Of a DNA stretch of 64,000 nucleotides, positions 26,505 through 36,064 are shown piece after piece. Source of the DNA: Sphingomonas sp. CFBP 13720 (GTDB taxonomy: Bacteria > Pseudomonadota > Alphaproteobacteria > Sphingomonadales > Sphingomonadaceae). Under the pieces are notes generated by a model, which saw only the letters and a program-made list of their open reading frames with translations, was not told the DNA's origin and ran no database searches. Positions within the stretch are counted from its first letter, which is position 1. Each line of letters starts with the position of its first letter. The position numbers and the translations under genes were made by a program. Location: assembly GCF_014842075.1 (NCBI RefSeq), contig NZ_JACYVA010000003.1:186001-250000 (forward strand), written 5' to 3'.

Positions 26505-28883
26505 TTACCCCGTCGGCCGCCCGTCGGGGTCCATCAGCACCTCGCGCCGGCCGACATGATCGGGGCGGGATACCAGCCCCTCCTTCTCCATCCGTTCGAT
26601 CAGGCGGGCGGCGGAATTATAGCCGACGCGCAACTGGCGTTGCAGCCAGCTGGTCGACGCCTTCTGGCTTTCCGCGACCAGCTGGCACGCCTGACGGAAC
26701 ATCTGTTCCTCCGGGCTGTCGTCGCCGGTCGGCGCGCCGTCGAGGCTGAAACCCGCATCGCCTTCGGGTTCGTTGACCACCGCGTCGATATAGTCGGGCG
26801 CACCCTGCGATCGCCAGAAGTCGGACACCGCCTGCACTTCGTCGTCGCTGACGAACGGGCCGTGGACGCGGGCCAGCGCCTTGCCGCCGGGCATGTAGAG
26901 CATGTCGCCGCGCCCCAGCAGCTGTTCGGCCCCCTGTTCGCCTAGGATGGTGCGCGAATCGATCTTCGACGTGACGTGGAAGCTGATCCGGGTCGGCAGA
27001 TTGGCCTTGATGACGCCGGTGATGACGTCGACCGACGGACGCTGCGTCGCCATGATGAGGTGAATGCCCGCCGCCCGCGCCTTTTGCGCGAGCCGCTGGA
27101 TCAGGAATTCGACTTCCTTGCCCGCCGTCATCATCAGATCGGCCAGCTCGTCGACGATCACCACGATCTGCGGCAGCGGCGACAGGTCGAGCGTCTCTTC
27201 CTCGTAGATCGGCTTGCCGTTCTCCGCATCGTAGCCGGTCTGGACCTTGCGCCCCAGCTGCTGCCCCTTGGCCTTCGCCGCGCGGACCTTTTCGTTGAAG
27301 CTGGCGAGGCTGCGGACGTTGACCGACGCCATCATGCGATAGCGGTCCTCCATCTGTTCGACCGCCCATTTAAGCGCGCGCACCGCCTTGGCCGGTTCGG
27401 TCACGACGTCGGCCAGCAGATGCGGGATGCCGCGATACATGCTGAGTTCGAGCATCTTCGGATCGATCATGATCATGCGGCACTGATCGGGGGTCAGCCG
27501 GTACAGCAGCGACAGGATCATGCAGTTCAGCCCGACCGACTTGCCCGATCCGGTCGTACCGGCGACCAGCAGATGCGGCATCGGGGCCAGATCGGCGACC
27601 ACCGCGTCGCCCGCGATATTCTTGCCCAGCACGATCGGCAGCTGCGCATTCTGGTCGGCAAACGCCTGGCTGGCCATCAGTTCGTGCAAGTTGACCGTTT
27701 CGCGCCGCTGGTTGGGCAGTTCGATGCCGATCACGGTGCGCCCCGGAATCGTCGCGACGCGCGCGGAGATCGCCGACATGTTGCGCGCGATATCGTCGGC
27801 CAGCTGGATCACGCGGCTCGCCTTGATCCCCGGTGCCGGTTCGAGTTCGTACATGGTGACGACCGGGCCGGGCGACACCTTCACCACCTGCCCCTTCACG
27901 TTGAAGTCGTCGAGGACGCTTTCGAGCAGGCGCGAATTGCGTTCCAGCGCGACCTTGTCGACCACCGGGCCGCCGGTTTCGGGCGGCGGTGCGAGCAGGT
28001 CGAGCGAGGGCAGCTTGAAATTGTCGCGCAGGTCCAGCCCGGTCTGTTTCGGCGCGGCGCTGGCCAGCGCGGGCGCGGCGGCACGGTCCGCGATCACCGG
28101 CGGCGGACGGCGATCGGGTTCGGCGGTCTTGCGCGGCTGCGGCCGGACCGGCAGGTCGCCGTCATCCTCGCCGGCCCCCGTCAGCGCCACGGGCGGCGAC
28201 GGCGGAGCATGGAACGGAACGTCGTCGGCATCGTCGATCAGGACGTCGCCGCCGCCATCGGCCACGGCGCGGGCGCGGCGTTCGAACTTCGGCAGGCGGA
28301 ACGCGCCTTCGGGAATTTCGATCGTCAGCCCCTTGGCCCACAGCCAGACGCCCAACACCGCCGTCAACAACGCGAGGACGCGGACGATCCACAATTCGGC
28401 GACTGCATGGCCGATCAGCCCGACCAGTCCCTGCACCGCATGCGCGATGCTCCACGCGATCACGCCGCCCCAGCCGCCGGGCAGCGTCGGCACCGCATCG
28501 CCCGACACGAACGCCAGCGTGGTGCCCATCGCGACGATGCCGAGCAGACAGTCGCGCAGCATCCGCGGCCATGCGCCGACCGGCACGTCCCGCCACATCC
28601 GCACGCATATGATCAGCCCCAGCGGGAGCAGCAGCGCGACCGGCACGCCGAACACGGTCAGCAACAGATCGGCGACCAGCGCGCCGCCGCCGCCAAGCTT
28701 GTTGACCGCCGGTCCCCCGGCGGCGGTGCTGAACGACGGATCGGCCGACGAATAGCTGGCCAGCGCGATACCCGCCAGCAGCACCGCGACGAACAGGATC
28801 GTCGCGCCGATCATCGCCCCGCTGCGCTTCGCGCCCGCCTTCATCGCATCGCGCCACAACATCGGCTGCGCGTTGGTCGCCAT
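26505..28883 (-). CDS. ftsK: DNA translocase FtsK
   Basis: Septal DNA pump (about 792 aa) that clears and dimer-resolves chromosome ends at division. Four membrane helices occupy about residues 20-180, followed by a Pro-rich acidic linker. The motor has Walker A AGTTGSGKSVGLN (near residue 440) and Walker B VVIVDELADLMM. The C-terminal gamma winged-helix domain (GYNSAARLIERMEKEGLVS) recognises KOPS sites. Alternative ATGs at 28886, 28892 and 28907 exist; the chosen one has AGGGA 8 nt upstream. It is divergent from the UbiH-family gene. Confidence 0.96.
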   Translation of the reverse strand: MATNAQPMLWRDAMKAGAKRSGAMIGATILFVAVLLAGIALASYSSADPSFSTAAGGPAVNKLGGGGALVADLLLTVFGVPVALLLPLGLIICVRMWRDVPVGAWPRMLRDCLLGIVAMGTTLAFVSGDAVPTLPGGWGGVIAWSIAHAVQGLVGLIGHAVAELWIVRVLALLTAVLGVWLWAKGLTIEIPEGAFRLPKFERRARAVADGGGDVLIDDADDVPFHAPPSPPVALTGAGEDDGDLPVRPQPRKTAEPDRRPPPVIADRAAAPALASAAPKQTGLDLRDNFKLPSLDLLAPPPETGGPVVDKVALERNSRLLESVLDDFNVKGQVVKVSPGPVVTMYELEPAPGIKASRVIQLADDIARNMSAISARVATIPGRTVIGIELPNQRRETVNLHELMASQAFADQNAQLPIVLGKNIAGDAVVADLAPMPHLLVAGTTGSGKSVGLNCMILSLLYRLTPDQCRMIMIDPKMLELSMYRGIPHLLADVVTEPAKAVRALKWAVEQMEDRYRMMASVNVRSLASFNEKVRAAKAKGQQLGRKVQTGYDAENGKPIYEEETLDLSPLPQIVVIVDELADLMMTAGKEVEFLIQRLAQKARAAGIHLIMATQRPSVDVITGVIKANLPTRISFHVTSKIDSRTILGEQGAEQLLGRGDMLYMPGGKALARVHGPFVSDDEVQAVSDFWRSQGAPDYIDAVVNEPEGDAGFSLDGAPTGDDSPEEQMFRQACQLVAESQKASTSWLQRQLRVGYNSAARLIERMEKEGLVSRPDHVGRREVLMDPDGRPTG

Positions 28884-29008
28884 CATTTCCATCCCTGTCC
28901 GGTACATGCCCGATGTGCGCCGTGCGAGGCCACGTCGTCAAGGCGGCGTTGCGGCGGGCGGGGCCAGCCCCTAAGTGCAATCAACAGCCTCCCGATCGGA
29001 CGATTTAC

Positions 29009-30226
29009 ATGACACAGGCGGACGTCATCATCCTCGGCGGGGGGCTTGTCGGCAGCACGCTGGGCGTATCGCTCGCCGCGCACGGGCTGAGCGCGATCAT
29101 CCTCGACCCCGCCGATCCGGCGGTGACGCTGGCCCCCGGCTTCGACGGGCGCGCTTCGGCGATCGCCAGTGCGACGCACCGCATGTTCGACGCGATCGGT
29201 ATCACGCCGGGGCTGGCAGGCGAAGGCTGCCCCATCGCCGCGATCCGCGCGACCGACGGGCTGGCGCCGGGCAAGCTCGACTTCATTCCCGATGCCGCGG
29301 ACGATCCGGTCGGCGTGATGTACGAAAACAAGCGGCTGCGCCGCGCGATCTTCGACGCCGCCACCGCATCGACGCTGATCGACCTGCGCTATCGCGATCG
29401 CGCGGCGGCGGTCGAGCGCGGTGCGACGGGCGTGACCGTGACCACCGGCCATGGCGACGCCGTCACCGCCCCGCTGCTGATCGCGGCCGAGGGTCGCAAT
29501 TCGCCGACGCGCGAGGCGGCGGGCATCCGCGTCGCGCGCTGGTCGTACGATCATGCCGCGATCATCACCACGCTGGGCCACGAGCATCCGCACGAGAATG
29601 TGGCATATGAGATTTTCTATCCCGCCGGGCCGTTCGCGATCCTGCCGCTGAACGACGACGAACATGGCCGCCGCTCGGCGATCGTATGGACGGTCGATGC
29701 GAAGGACCGCGACGGAATGCTGAAACTGTCCGACCGGGCGTTCCTTGCCGAAGCATCGAAGAAGATGGGCGGGTTCCTCGGCACGCTGTCGAACCTGTCG
29801 GCGCGGTCGAGCTATCCGCTGGGCTTCCACCATGCCGCGCGGATCACCGCCGACCGGCTGGTGCTGGTCGGCGATGCGGCGCACGGCATCCACCCGATCG
29901 CGGGACAGGGACTGAACCTCGGCCTGCGCGACGTGGCTGCGCTGACCGAGATCCTGGTCGAGGGCAAGCGCACCGGCATGGACCTTGGCGACCCGTATCT
30001 GCTCGAACGCTATCAGCGGTGGCGCGGGCTGGACACCTTCTCGGTCGCGCTGGCGACCGACGGGCTGACCCGGCTGTTCGGCATCCCCGGCAAGACGGCG
30101 AGCGCGGTGCGCCGGTTCGGCCTGTCGGCGGTCGATGCGATCGCGCCGCTTAAGGCCGCGTTCATGGCCGAAGCGCGCGGCGAGACGGGTAACATGCCGA
30201 AATTGCTGCAGGGCGTGACCGTCTAA
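29009..30226 (+). CDS. UbiH/UbiF/COQ6-family FAD monooxygenase (ubiquinone biosynthesis)
   Basis: Flavin hydroxylase (405 aa) of the ubiquinone ring-hydroxylating family. The N-terminal FAD motif is VIILGGGLVGST. The middle motif is FDGRASAIASATHRM, and the second FAD motif is VGDAAHGIHPIAGQGLNLG near residue 290. Family members hydroxylate one or more ring positions of ubiquinone precursors; which one cannot be told from sequence alone. It is divergent from ftsK with 125 bases between starts. Confidence 0.9.
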   Translation: MTQADVIILGGGLVGSTLGVSLAAHGLSAIILDPADPAVTLAPGFDGRASAIASATHRMFDAIGITPGLAGEGCPIAAIRATDGLAPGKLDFIPDAADDPVGVMYENKRLRRAIFDAATASTLIDLRYRDRAAAVERGATGVTVTTGHGDAVTAPLLIAAEGRNSPTREAAGIRVARWSYDHAAIITTLGHEHPHENVAYEIFYPAGPFAILPLNDDEHGRRSAIVWTVDAKDRDGMLKLSDRAFLAEASKKMGGFLGTLSNLSARSSYPLGFHHAARITADRLVLVGDAAHGIHPIAGQGLNLGLRDVAALTEILVEGKRTGMDLGDPYLLERYQRWRGLDTFSVALATDGLTRLFGIPGKTASAVRRFGLSAVDAIAPLKAAFMAEARGETGNMPKLLQGVTV

Positions 30227-30549
30227 GCGGGACCAGCGCGTCGTCGCGACGGGCCAAAGGTCACGAAAGTCACACTCGCACGCATTTGGCGACGAGCCGT
30301 TCGGCACTGTCAAAAAGCCGGCTTGTCGTCGCGCTCGACTATGGTGGGTCCGGGGCATGTAGGAAAGTGGTCTGGACCGGTCGACGGCAACGTCCGCGGC
30401 GATCGCCGCCGCCTGACCCACGATGATGTTCGCATTGCTATGCTGCGATGTGTCGTCGGTACGATCGTATCGGCGGCCGGCATCATGTGCCGGCCGCTAT
30501 CGTTACGCGCGTCTTGTCCGCCGATCCGATGCCGATAGGCGGTTTGCCG
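30227..30549. other. Intergenic region without recognisable content
   Basis: About 320 bases between the UbiH-family gene and the converging secreted-protein gene. I find no ORF with a ribosome binding site, no clear hairpin and no match to the repeats noted elsewhere. Confidence 0.4.
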
Positions 30550-31272
30550 TCAGCGTGCGGGCGTCCTGGCGACGCCACCGCGAACCTTTTTCTCGACATA
30601 CTCGACGAAATCCTTCGCATAGGCATCGCGAAGTTCGGCCGTTGCCACCTCGGTATCCTCGGGCGTCTTTGCCGGAAACTTCTCCAGCGGATTCTTCACC
30701 GCACCGCTGAAAAATTTCGGCAGCGTGCCAGCCGTCTTGCCGAAGTCGCGAAAAATCCAGCCGGCAAACAGGTTACTGCCGTACATCATCGCCTTGTGAT
30801 ACATGATACCGCCGCCGACCAGTTCCGCGTAACAGGGAACCGTAGCGTCGCTCAGGCGGACTTTACCTTTCAGTTTCGCCGCCATTTCCTTCACGGTCTT
30901 CTTCACCGCCGGGTCCGCCTTGGCGTCTTCAATGGTCGGCAACGGCGGTTCGACGACGATCCGATAGCCCGACAGGCCCAGTACGCCGGCAACATCCGCC
31001 TTTCGCAGTTCTTCTATCTGTACCTCCGGTCCAAGATCGCCTCGCATCCGATCCTTGACCGTCATTACCCTGTCCTTGTGTACCGCCATATCAGCGAGCA
31101 CGCCCACAACTCCAAGGCCGGAAAGCAATCCAGTATTAAATCCGATATAGTGTTCGGTCGGCTAGATATGATGTTCGCAATTTTCCGCTTCCGTCGAAAC
31201 AACCTCTTGTCCATAAGCTGACGGTCCGAAACTCAACGCCGCCAATACGGTCGCATACAAACATAATTTCAT
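30550..31272 (-). pseudogene. Secreted-protein gene interrupted by an in-frame amber codon
   Basis: Starting at ATG 31272, which has AGGGGG about 8 nt upstream, the frame encodes the signal peptide MKLCLYATVLAALSFGPSAY, then GQEVVSTEAENCEHHI, and then a TAG at 31164-31162. The same frame continues without another stop for about 203 codons (PTEHYIGFNTGLLSGLG onwards) to 30550. The downstream part has a hydrophobic Gly-rich segment, a CYAELVGGG motif, a Lys-rich middle and a charged C-terminus. A TTG at 31128 could allow reinitiation but would give a product without a signal peptide. I do not recognise the family. The upstream half is clearly AT-richer than the surroundings. It is most simply a recent nonsense pseudogene; a sequencing error or amber readthrough are alternatives. 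Confidence 0.7.
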
Positions 31273-31458
31273 ACATTGCCCCCTTTGCGCCGAAAATATA
31301 TCGGTCGCGCACAAGGTACAACAATATTAACATTACTATACTGTAATGCCACCAGTATAGTGCAGCGAAATACTTCGGACAGTATTCAAATGCTAGGACG
31401 AAACCGATCGTATCGGTCCATTCGGCGGCACGAACGCGCAACCATGGCTTCTGGCGAC

Positions 31459-31872
31459 CTATTCTCCGCGTTGCAGATGCTCGCCGTCCGCCTGCACCTC
31501 TTCCCCCGCTTCCACGATCACCACCGCTGCCGGACGGATCATCAGGAACGTACCAGACCACACGCCCGGGATCGTCCAGCGCCCGCTGATTTCGGTGGCT
31601 TCGTCATTGAGCGTGCCGGTGTAGACGACCATGTCGTCATACCCCTCGCTCGCGTCGTAGAATTTGCTGAACGTGACCGATCGGCCGTCGCGATGGCCGT
31701 CGATCGCCGCCGCGATCAGCGCGCCGGGCGGGTTGGAATACAGGTTCGGCTCGTGGACCGTGCCGACGATCGATCCGCCCAGATCGGCGATGTCCGCTTC
31801 GAACGCGGTCGGCGGTTCGGTGTGGGGATAGTTGAAGATCCCGCTCCATTTCCCCGACAGGTCGTGGGTCAC
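31459..31872 (-). CDS. Conserved hypothetical protein, GTG start coupled to Trm112-like gene
   Basis: Soluble protein of 137 aa with a beta-rich pattern: [12 protein letters not shown] at the start, then [11 protein letters not shown], and [20 protein letters not shown] near the end. These repeated G-x-W turns suggest a small lipocalin- or avidin-like barrel, but that is inference. The start is GTG, overlapping the TGA of the upstream gene by 3 bases (GTGA), which makes translational coupling likely. It is the last gene of the thioredoxin-Lon-Trm112 cluster. Confidence 0.75.
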   Translation of the reverse strand: MTHDLSGKWSGIFNYPHTEPPTAFEADIADLGGSIVGTVHEPNLYSNPPGALIAAAIDGHRDGRSVTFSKFYDASEGYDDMVVYTGTLNDEATEISGRWTIPGVWSGTFLMIRPAAVVIVEAGEEVQADGEHLQRGE

Positions 31873-32039
31873 AGCGCGCGCGCTTCCTCGACCAGCATCA
31901 CAGGGATGCCGTCGCGGATCGGATAGGCCAGCCCCGCCGCGTGCGACACCAGCTCGCCGCGATCCGGGTCATGGACCAACGCAGTGCGCGTCACCGGACA
32001 GACGAGGATCGACAACAGCCAAGGGTCGGGCATGGGCAT
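31869..32039 (-). CDS. Trm112-family (YcaR-like) small zinc-ribbon-type protein
   Basis: Small protein of 56 aa. The segment [17 protein letters not shown], followed by [18 protein letters not shown], is the hallmark of bacterial Trm112/YcaR proteins, although only one Cys of the usual ribbon remains. Family members act as activating partners of methyltransferases in eukaryotes; the bacterial role is unclear. GGAG lies about 9 nt before the ATG (a second ATG follows two codons later). It lies 40 bases after the Lon-like gene and overlaps the next gene. Confidence 0.85.
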   Translation of the reverse strand: MPMPDPWLLSILVCPVTRTALVHDPDRGELVSHAAGLAYPIRDGIPVMLVEEARAL

Positions 32040-32079
32040 CGTCACAGGCTCCGTGGGAACGACCGGACCGAGCGCGCCG

Positions 32080-32697
32080 TCATTGCAGCGTCGCCTCGTC
32101 CTCGTCGCCGTGGCGGCCGAAGAACTGCATCAACTGGACGATCAGGTCGGCGCGGGCGGCGATCGTGTCGACTTCGAGCAGCGCCTGTTTGGCGGCGACG
32201 TCGAACGGTGCGATCTGCGCGATACCGTTGACGAGGCTTTCATCGTCCAGCCGCGCGACCGAATCCCAATCGACGGCATAGCCCTGCGCATCGGCGAAGC
32301 GGCGCGATTCCATCTCTAGCGACGCGCGCTGCACTGCCGCCAGCGTCGCATCCGCCTCGGCCGGCAGGAAATCGACCTCGACCTGGCGGAAGGCTGTCGT
32401 CACCTCCAGTTCGCGGACGATGCGAAAGCGCGACACGCCCTGCAACACGATATCGTAGCGGCCGTCCTCCTGCGCCTCCACATCGACGATCTGCCCGACG
32501 CAGCCGATATCGAACAGCGGCGGACGATCGGTCGACCCGGTCGCCGGACGCGGCTGGACCATGCCGATCCGCCGGTCGCGGGCGAGTGCATCGGATACCA
32601 TCGCACGATAGCGCGGCTCGAAGATGTGCAACGGCAGGTGCATGCCGGGAAACAGCAGCGCCCCGCCCAGCGGAAAGACCGATACGCGCTGGCTCAT
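32080..32697 (-). CDS. Lon N-terminal (LAN) domain protein
   Basis: Protein of 205 aa consisting only of the Lon substrate-binding N-terminal domain. The opening [20 protein letters not shown] and [10 protein letters not shown] are characteristic, with [12 protein letters not shown] and [13 protein letters not shown] following. There is no ATPase or protease domain. The function is unknown, probably protein binding. Its start overlaps the thioredoxin stop (ATGA), linking it to a redox and chaperone context. Confidence 0.88.
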   Translation of the reverse strand: MSQRVSVFPLGGALLFPGMHLPLHIFEPRYRAMVSDALARDRRIGMVQPRPATGSTDRPPLFDIGCVGQIVDVEAQEDGRYDIVLQGVSRFRIVRELEVTTAFRQVEVDFLPAEADATLAAVQRASLEMESRRFADAQGYAVDWDSVARLDDESLVNGIAQIAPFDVAAKQALLEVDTIAARADLIVQLMQFFGRHGDEDEATLQ

Positions 32698-33608
32698 CCG
32701 AACAGGATCGCGGACAGCTTGCGCCGCTGCTGCGACACCCACGGGTCTTCCAGACCGACCGCTTCGAACAGTTTCAGCAACTGCTGACGCGCCGCGTCGT
32801 CGTTCCACGCGCGATCGGCGGCGACGATTGCCAGCAGCGATGCCGCCGCGCCGTCGCGGTCGCCCGCCGCCATCTGGCCGCCCGCCAGTCGGAACCGCGC
32901 ATCATGATCGTCCGGGTTCGCGTCCACCTGCGCCTTCAGCCCCGCCAGATCGTCGACCGGCTGCGCATCGCGCGCCAGTGCCAGTGCGGCGCGCGCCTGA
33001 TCGATCGCAGGCAGCTTCGCGACGTCGTCGGGCAGCGCGTCGATCGCCGACTGCGCTGCGTCATGCTCGCCCAGCGCCATCAGCGCGCGGATGCGGCCGG
33101 TCAGCACCTGCGGATGATCGGGTGCCAGATCGGCGACCTGTTCGAAGATCGACAGCGCGCGTTCGGCATCGCCCGCCGCCAGCACGTCCTCGCCCATCGC
33201 CACCAGCGGTTCGATATCCGGCCCGGCCGCACCCGCCGCGCCCGGATCGACCGGCAACTGGCGCAGCAGCTGGTCGATCATCTGCTTGAGCTGGCTTTCG
33301 GTCCGCGCCGGCGTCAGATCGGCGACCAGCTGCCCCTGGAACATCGCATAGACGGTCGGGATCGAGCGGATCTGGAATTGCGACGCGATGAACTGGTTCT
33401 TGTCGGTATCGATCTTGGCCAGCACCACGCCCTTGTCGGCATAGGCGGCGGCGACCTTTTCCAACAGCGGAGTCAGCGCCTTGCACGGGCCACACCATTC
33501 CGCCCAGAAATCGATGATGACGAGTTGCGTCATCGACGGTTCGACGACATCCCGGCGAAACGCCTCCACGGCTTCCTTTTCGGGCGCGGTCATTCCAAGC
33601 GTGGCCAA
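32694..33608 (-). CDS. Thioredoxin with C-terminal TPR-like region (YbbN/CnoX-like), TTG start
   Basis: Protein of 304 aa. A thioredoxin domain (residues about 10-120) carries the active site WAEWCGPCK, with Cys 39 and 42. It is followed by a helical tetratricopeptide-like region, as in the YbbN/CnoX co-chaperones that protect proteins from oxidation. The start is TTG at 33608, preceded by GAAGGA with a 9-nt spacer, giving the N-terminus (M)ATLGMTAPEK. A longer frame begins at 33629 but lacks this ribosome binding site. First gene of a four-gene cluster. Confidence 0.9.
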   Translation of the reverse strand: MATLGMTAPEKEAVEAFRRDVVEPSMTQLVIIDFWAEWCGPCKALTPLLEKVAAAYADKGVVLAKIDTDKNQFIASQFQIRSIPTVYAMFQGQLVADLTPARTESQLKQMIDQLLRQLPVDPGAAGAAGPDIEPLVAMGEDVLAAGDAERALSIFEQVADLAPDHPQVLTGRIRALMALGEHDAAQSAIDALPDDVAKLPAIDQARAALALARDAQPVDDLAGLKAQVDANPDDHDARFRLAGGQMAAGDRDGAAASLLAIVAADRAWNDDAARQQLLKLFEAVGLEDPWVSQQRRKLSAILFG

Positions 33609-33690
33609 GCGTCGATTCCTTCCATCCAAGACAGCCGTCCCTATGTGGGCGCGCGTGCGGACGCATAAAAGAGTTTCTTTGGGGGTTGCG

Positions 33691-33742
33691 CGGGGGAAAA
33701 CCCCCGGCTAATAGCGCGCCTCACCCAGCCGGTTTCGACCGG
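33691..33742. terminator. Two short hairpins upstream of tRNA-Gly
   Basis: CGGGGG-AAAA-CCCCCG (33691-33706) and CCGGT-TTCG-ACCGG (33729-33742, a UUCG tetraloop) lie between the thioredoxin start and the tRNA. They could separate the divergent transcription units; which gene they serve is uncertain. Confidence 0.4.
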
Positions 33743-33756
33743 TTCGTGGCGCCAGA

Positions 33757-33831
33757 GCGGGCGTAGCTCAGGGGTAGAGCACAACCTTGCCAAGGTTGGG
33801 GTCGAGGGTTCGAATCCCTTCGCCCGCTCCA
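33757..33831 (+). tRNA. tRNA-Gly(GCC)
   Basis: Full cloverleaf: acceptor GCGGGCG pairs with CGCCCGC, the D stem is GCTC/GAGC, and the anticodon stem CAACC/GGTTG encloses loop TTGCCAA with anticodon GCC at 33789-33791. The T arm has GGTTCGAATCC. CCA is encoded (33829-33831). It stands alone, with no other tRNA in the window. Confidence 0.97.
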
Positions 33832-33992
33832 GTTTTCTACAAATATTGCCATGCAAGTATCGCGGTCCTTCGGGGCCGCTTCCTGCGTTTGCGGCCCAGT
33901 CCTGACGGCGAGTGTCTTGGGCCGAGGTCGAAGTGTCCGCTATCGCTCCTTCGTGATCGACAGGGCGATGCCGGACCTTCGCAGGACGCCGC

Positions 33993-34892
33993 TCAAGGCA
34001 GGGCGATCTCCGGCGTCAGCGCCGCGCGGATCGCCGCGCCGTCGCGGCCGGGGGGTGCGCCGAACAGGCGGTGATAGTCGCGGCTGAACTGCGACGGGCT
34101 TTCGTAGCCGATCGCATAGCCGACACCGGCCACGTCCTCCGCGCCGATCAGCAGGCGGCGCGCTTCCTGCAACCGGATCTGCTTCTGGAACTGTACCGGC
34201 GTCAGCGTGGTCGCCGCCTTGAAATGACGGTGGAAGCTGGGGACACTCATATGCGCCAGCGCGGCGAGGTCGGCGACGCGCAGCGGTTCGGCATAATGGT
34301 CGCGGATATGCGCGGTCGCGCGACGGATGCGCGCGGCATGGCCGTCCGCCAGCCCGACCTGCCGCAGCGTCGCGCCCAGCGGCCCGTTGAGCAACCGCCA
34401 GACGATCTCCTGCCGGACCAGCGGCGCGAGGACGGCAAGGTCACCGGGTGCGTCGAGCAGCGCCAGCAGCCGGGCGAGCGGATCGCACAGGACCGGATCG
34501 AGCGAAGCCACACGCAATGGCGCGAAGACGGGGGCTTCCGCCAGCCGGTCGCCTTCCGCGCTCAACAGGTCGGCGACCATCGCCGGATCGATCGCGAGGC
34601 TGAGCGCGAGATAGGGCTCGTCCGCACTCGCCCGCGTGATCCGCGCGGTCACGGGCAGGTCGATCGAAGCAAGCAGGCCCTGACCGGCAGCGTAGCGGAA
34701 CGGCGTATCGCCCAGCATCGTCGTCTTTGCCCCCTGCACGACGACGCAGAAGGACGGGCGATAGACCGAGCGGAGGATACCGCTGGACGCATCGGCGCGG
34801 GTCAGCAGCAGCCCGTCGAGCGGCGTCTCCCGGCCATGCGCCTGCCATTGGCGGTCGACGAGGCGAGCAAGGTCGGAAAGGGTCGCGGTCAT
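33993..34892 (-). CDS. AraC-family transcriptional regulator
   Basis: Regulator of 299 aa with an N-terminal AraC_N cupin-like domain (VYRPSFCVVVQGAKTTML near residue 45) and a C-terminal double helix-turn-helix (HIRDHYAEPLRVADLAALAH; then GYESPSQFSRDYHRLFG). This subtype usually sits beside oxidoreductase genes and controls them. Here an aldo/keto reductase is divergent, with 152 bases between starts, and is the natural target. The start is the ATG giving MTATLSDLARLV; an upstream in-frame extension lacks a ribosome binding site. Confidence 0.9.
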   Translation of the reverse strand: MTATLSDLARLVDRQWQAHGRETPLDGLLLTRADASSGILRSVYRPSFCVVVQGAKTTMLGDTPFRYAAGQGLLASIDLPVTARITRASADEPYLALSLAIDPAMVADLLSAEGDRLAEAPVFAPLRVASLDPVLCDPLARLLALLDAPGDLAVLAPLVRQEIVWRLLNGPLGATLRQVGLADGHAARIRRATAHIRDHYAEPLRVADLAALAHMSVPSFHRHFKAATTLTPVQFQKQIRLQEARRLLIGAEDVAGVGYAIGYESPSQFSRDYHRLFGAPPGRDGAAIRAALTPEIALP

Positions 34893-35044
34893 CGGCGGAT
34901 CATAGCGCAGCCACGGCGTCCGCGCATCCGTCCGCATGTTCATCTGATAGGATCGGGCAAGAGGTTGAGAGGATCGTCGGCGCGGGTCGGATGCCCGTGC
35001 CGCTAAGGGGCAGGGCATCCGATCCCATCACAGGAGAACGACCC

Positions 35045-36064
35045 ATGCGGATGCGTCAACTCGGGGCCAGCGGCCTCTTCGTCTCGGAACTCTGCCTTGG
35101 CACCATGACCTTTGGCGGCGGGGACGACGGCTTCTGGGGACAGATCGGGCGGCTGGATCAGGAGGCCGCCGACACGCTGGTGAAGACGGCGCTGGATGCC
35201 GGCATCAATTTCATCGACACCGCCAACGTCTATGCCGGCGGCCGTTCGGAAGAAATTCTCGGCGCGTCGCTGAAGAACCTCGGCATCGCCCGCGACGATG
35301 TCGTGGTCGCGACCAAGGTGATGGGGCCAATGGGCGACGGCCCGAATGCACGCGGCGCGTCACGAGGGCATATCCTGAGCCAGTGCACGGCCAGCCTCCG
35401 TCGGCTCGGGCTGGACCATATCGACCTGTACCAGATCCATGGTTTCGACCCGGCGACGCCGATCGAGGAAACGCTGGAGGCGCTCGATACGCTCGTCCGG
35501 CATGGCCATGTCCGCTACATCGGCCTGTCGAACTGGGCGGCGTGGCAGGTGGTGAAGGCGGTCGGCATCGCGCAGGCGCGGCGGCTTGCGCCCGTCCTGT
35601 CGCTGCAGGCCTATTACACGCTGGCCGGTCGCGATCTGGAGCGAGAGATCGTGCCGATGCTGCGTTCGGAAAAGATCGGGCTGATGGTGTGGTCGCCGCT
35701 CGCCGGCGGCTTCCTGTCGGGGAAATACGACCGCGACGGCCGGGCGGCCGACGGGCGGCGTGCGACGTTCGACTTCCCGCCGGTGGACAAGGACCGGGGC
35801 CATGCCGCGATCGACGTCATGCGCGGCATCGCCGGGGCGAAGAACGCGACCGTCGCCCAGATCGCGCTGGCATGGCTGCTGCACCAGCCGGTGGTGACCA
35901 GCGTGATCGTCGGTGCGAAGCGGGTCGAGCAACTTACCGACAATATCGCCGCGACGCAGGTCACGCTGGATGCGGACGAACTGGCGGCGCTCGACGCGGT
36001 CACGGCGTTGCCGGCGGAATATCCCGGCTGGATGCTGGAGCGGCAGGGCGGATACCGGTCGTGA
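35045..36064 (+). CDS. Aldo/keto reductase (YajO/Tas-like)
   Basis: NADP-dependent aldo/keto reductase of 339 aa. The N-terminus (MRMRQLGASGLFVSELCLG) is typical of the potassium-channel-beta/YajO branch. The tetrad is visible as Asp and Tyr in FIDTANVYAGG, Lys in VVATKVMG and His in LYQIHGFDP. VIVGAKRVEQLTDN binds NADP. AGGAG lies 8 nt before the ATG. It is divergent from an AraC regulator and overlaps the RidA-family gene (GTGA), so the two genes probably form a regulated detoxification pair. Confidence 0.92.
   Translation: MRMRQLGASGLFVSELCLGTMTFGGGDDGFWGQIGRLDQEAADTLVKTALDAGINFIDTANVYAGGRSEEILGASLKNLGIARDDVVVATKVMGPMGDGPNARGASRGHILSQCTASLRRLGLDHIDLYQIHGFDPATPIEETLEALDTLVRHGHVRYIGLSNWAAWQVVKAVGIAQARRLAPVLSLQAYYTLAGRDLEREIVPMLRSEKIGLMVWSPLAGGFLSGKYDRDGRAADGRRATFDFPPVDKDRGHAAIDVMRGIAGAKNATVAQIALAWLLHQPVVTSVIVGAKRVEQLTDNIAATQVTLDADELAALDAVTALPAEYPGWMLERQGGYRS

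Noticed and set aside
26976-29012. 678-residue plus-strand frame opposite ftsK
   Set aside because: Shadow of ftsK; no ribosome binding site and no protein family features.
31136-31561. 141-residue minus-strand frame spanning the AT-rich patch
   Set aside because: It begins inside another gene in a different frame. The region's credible signal peptide and ribosome binding site belong to the frame starting at 31272.
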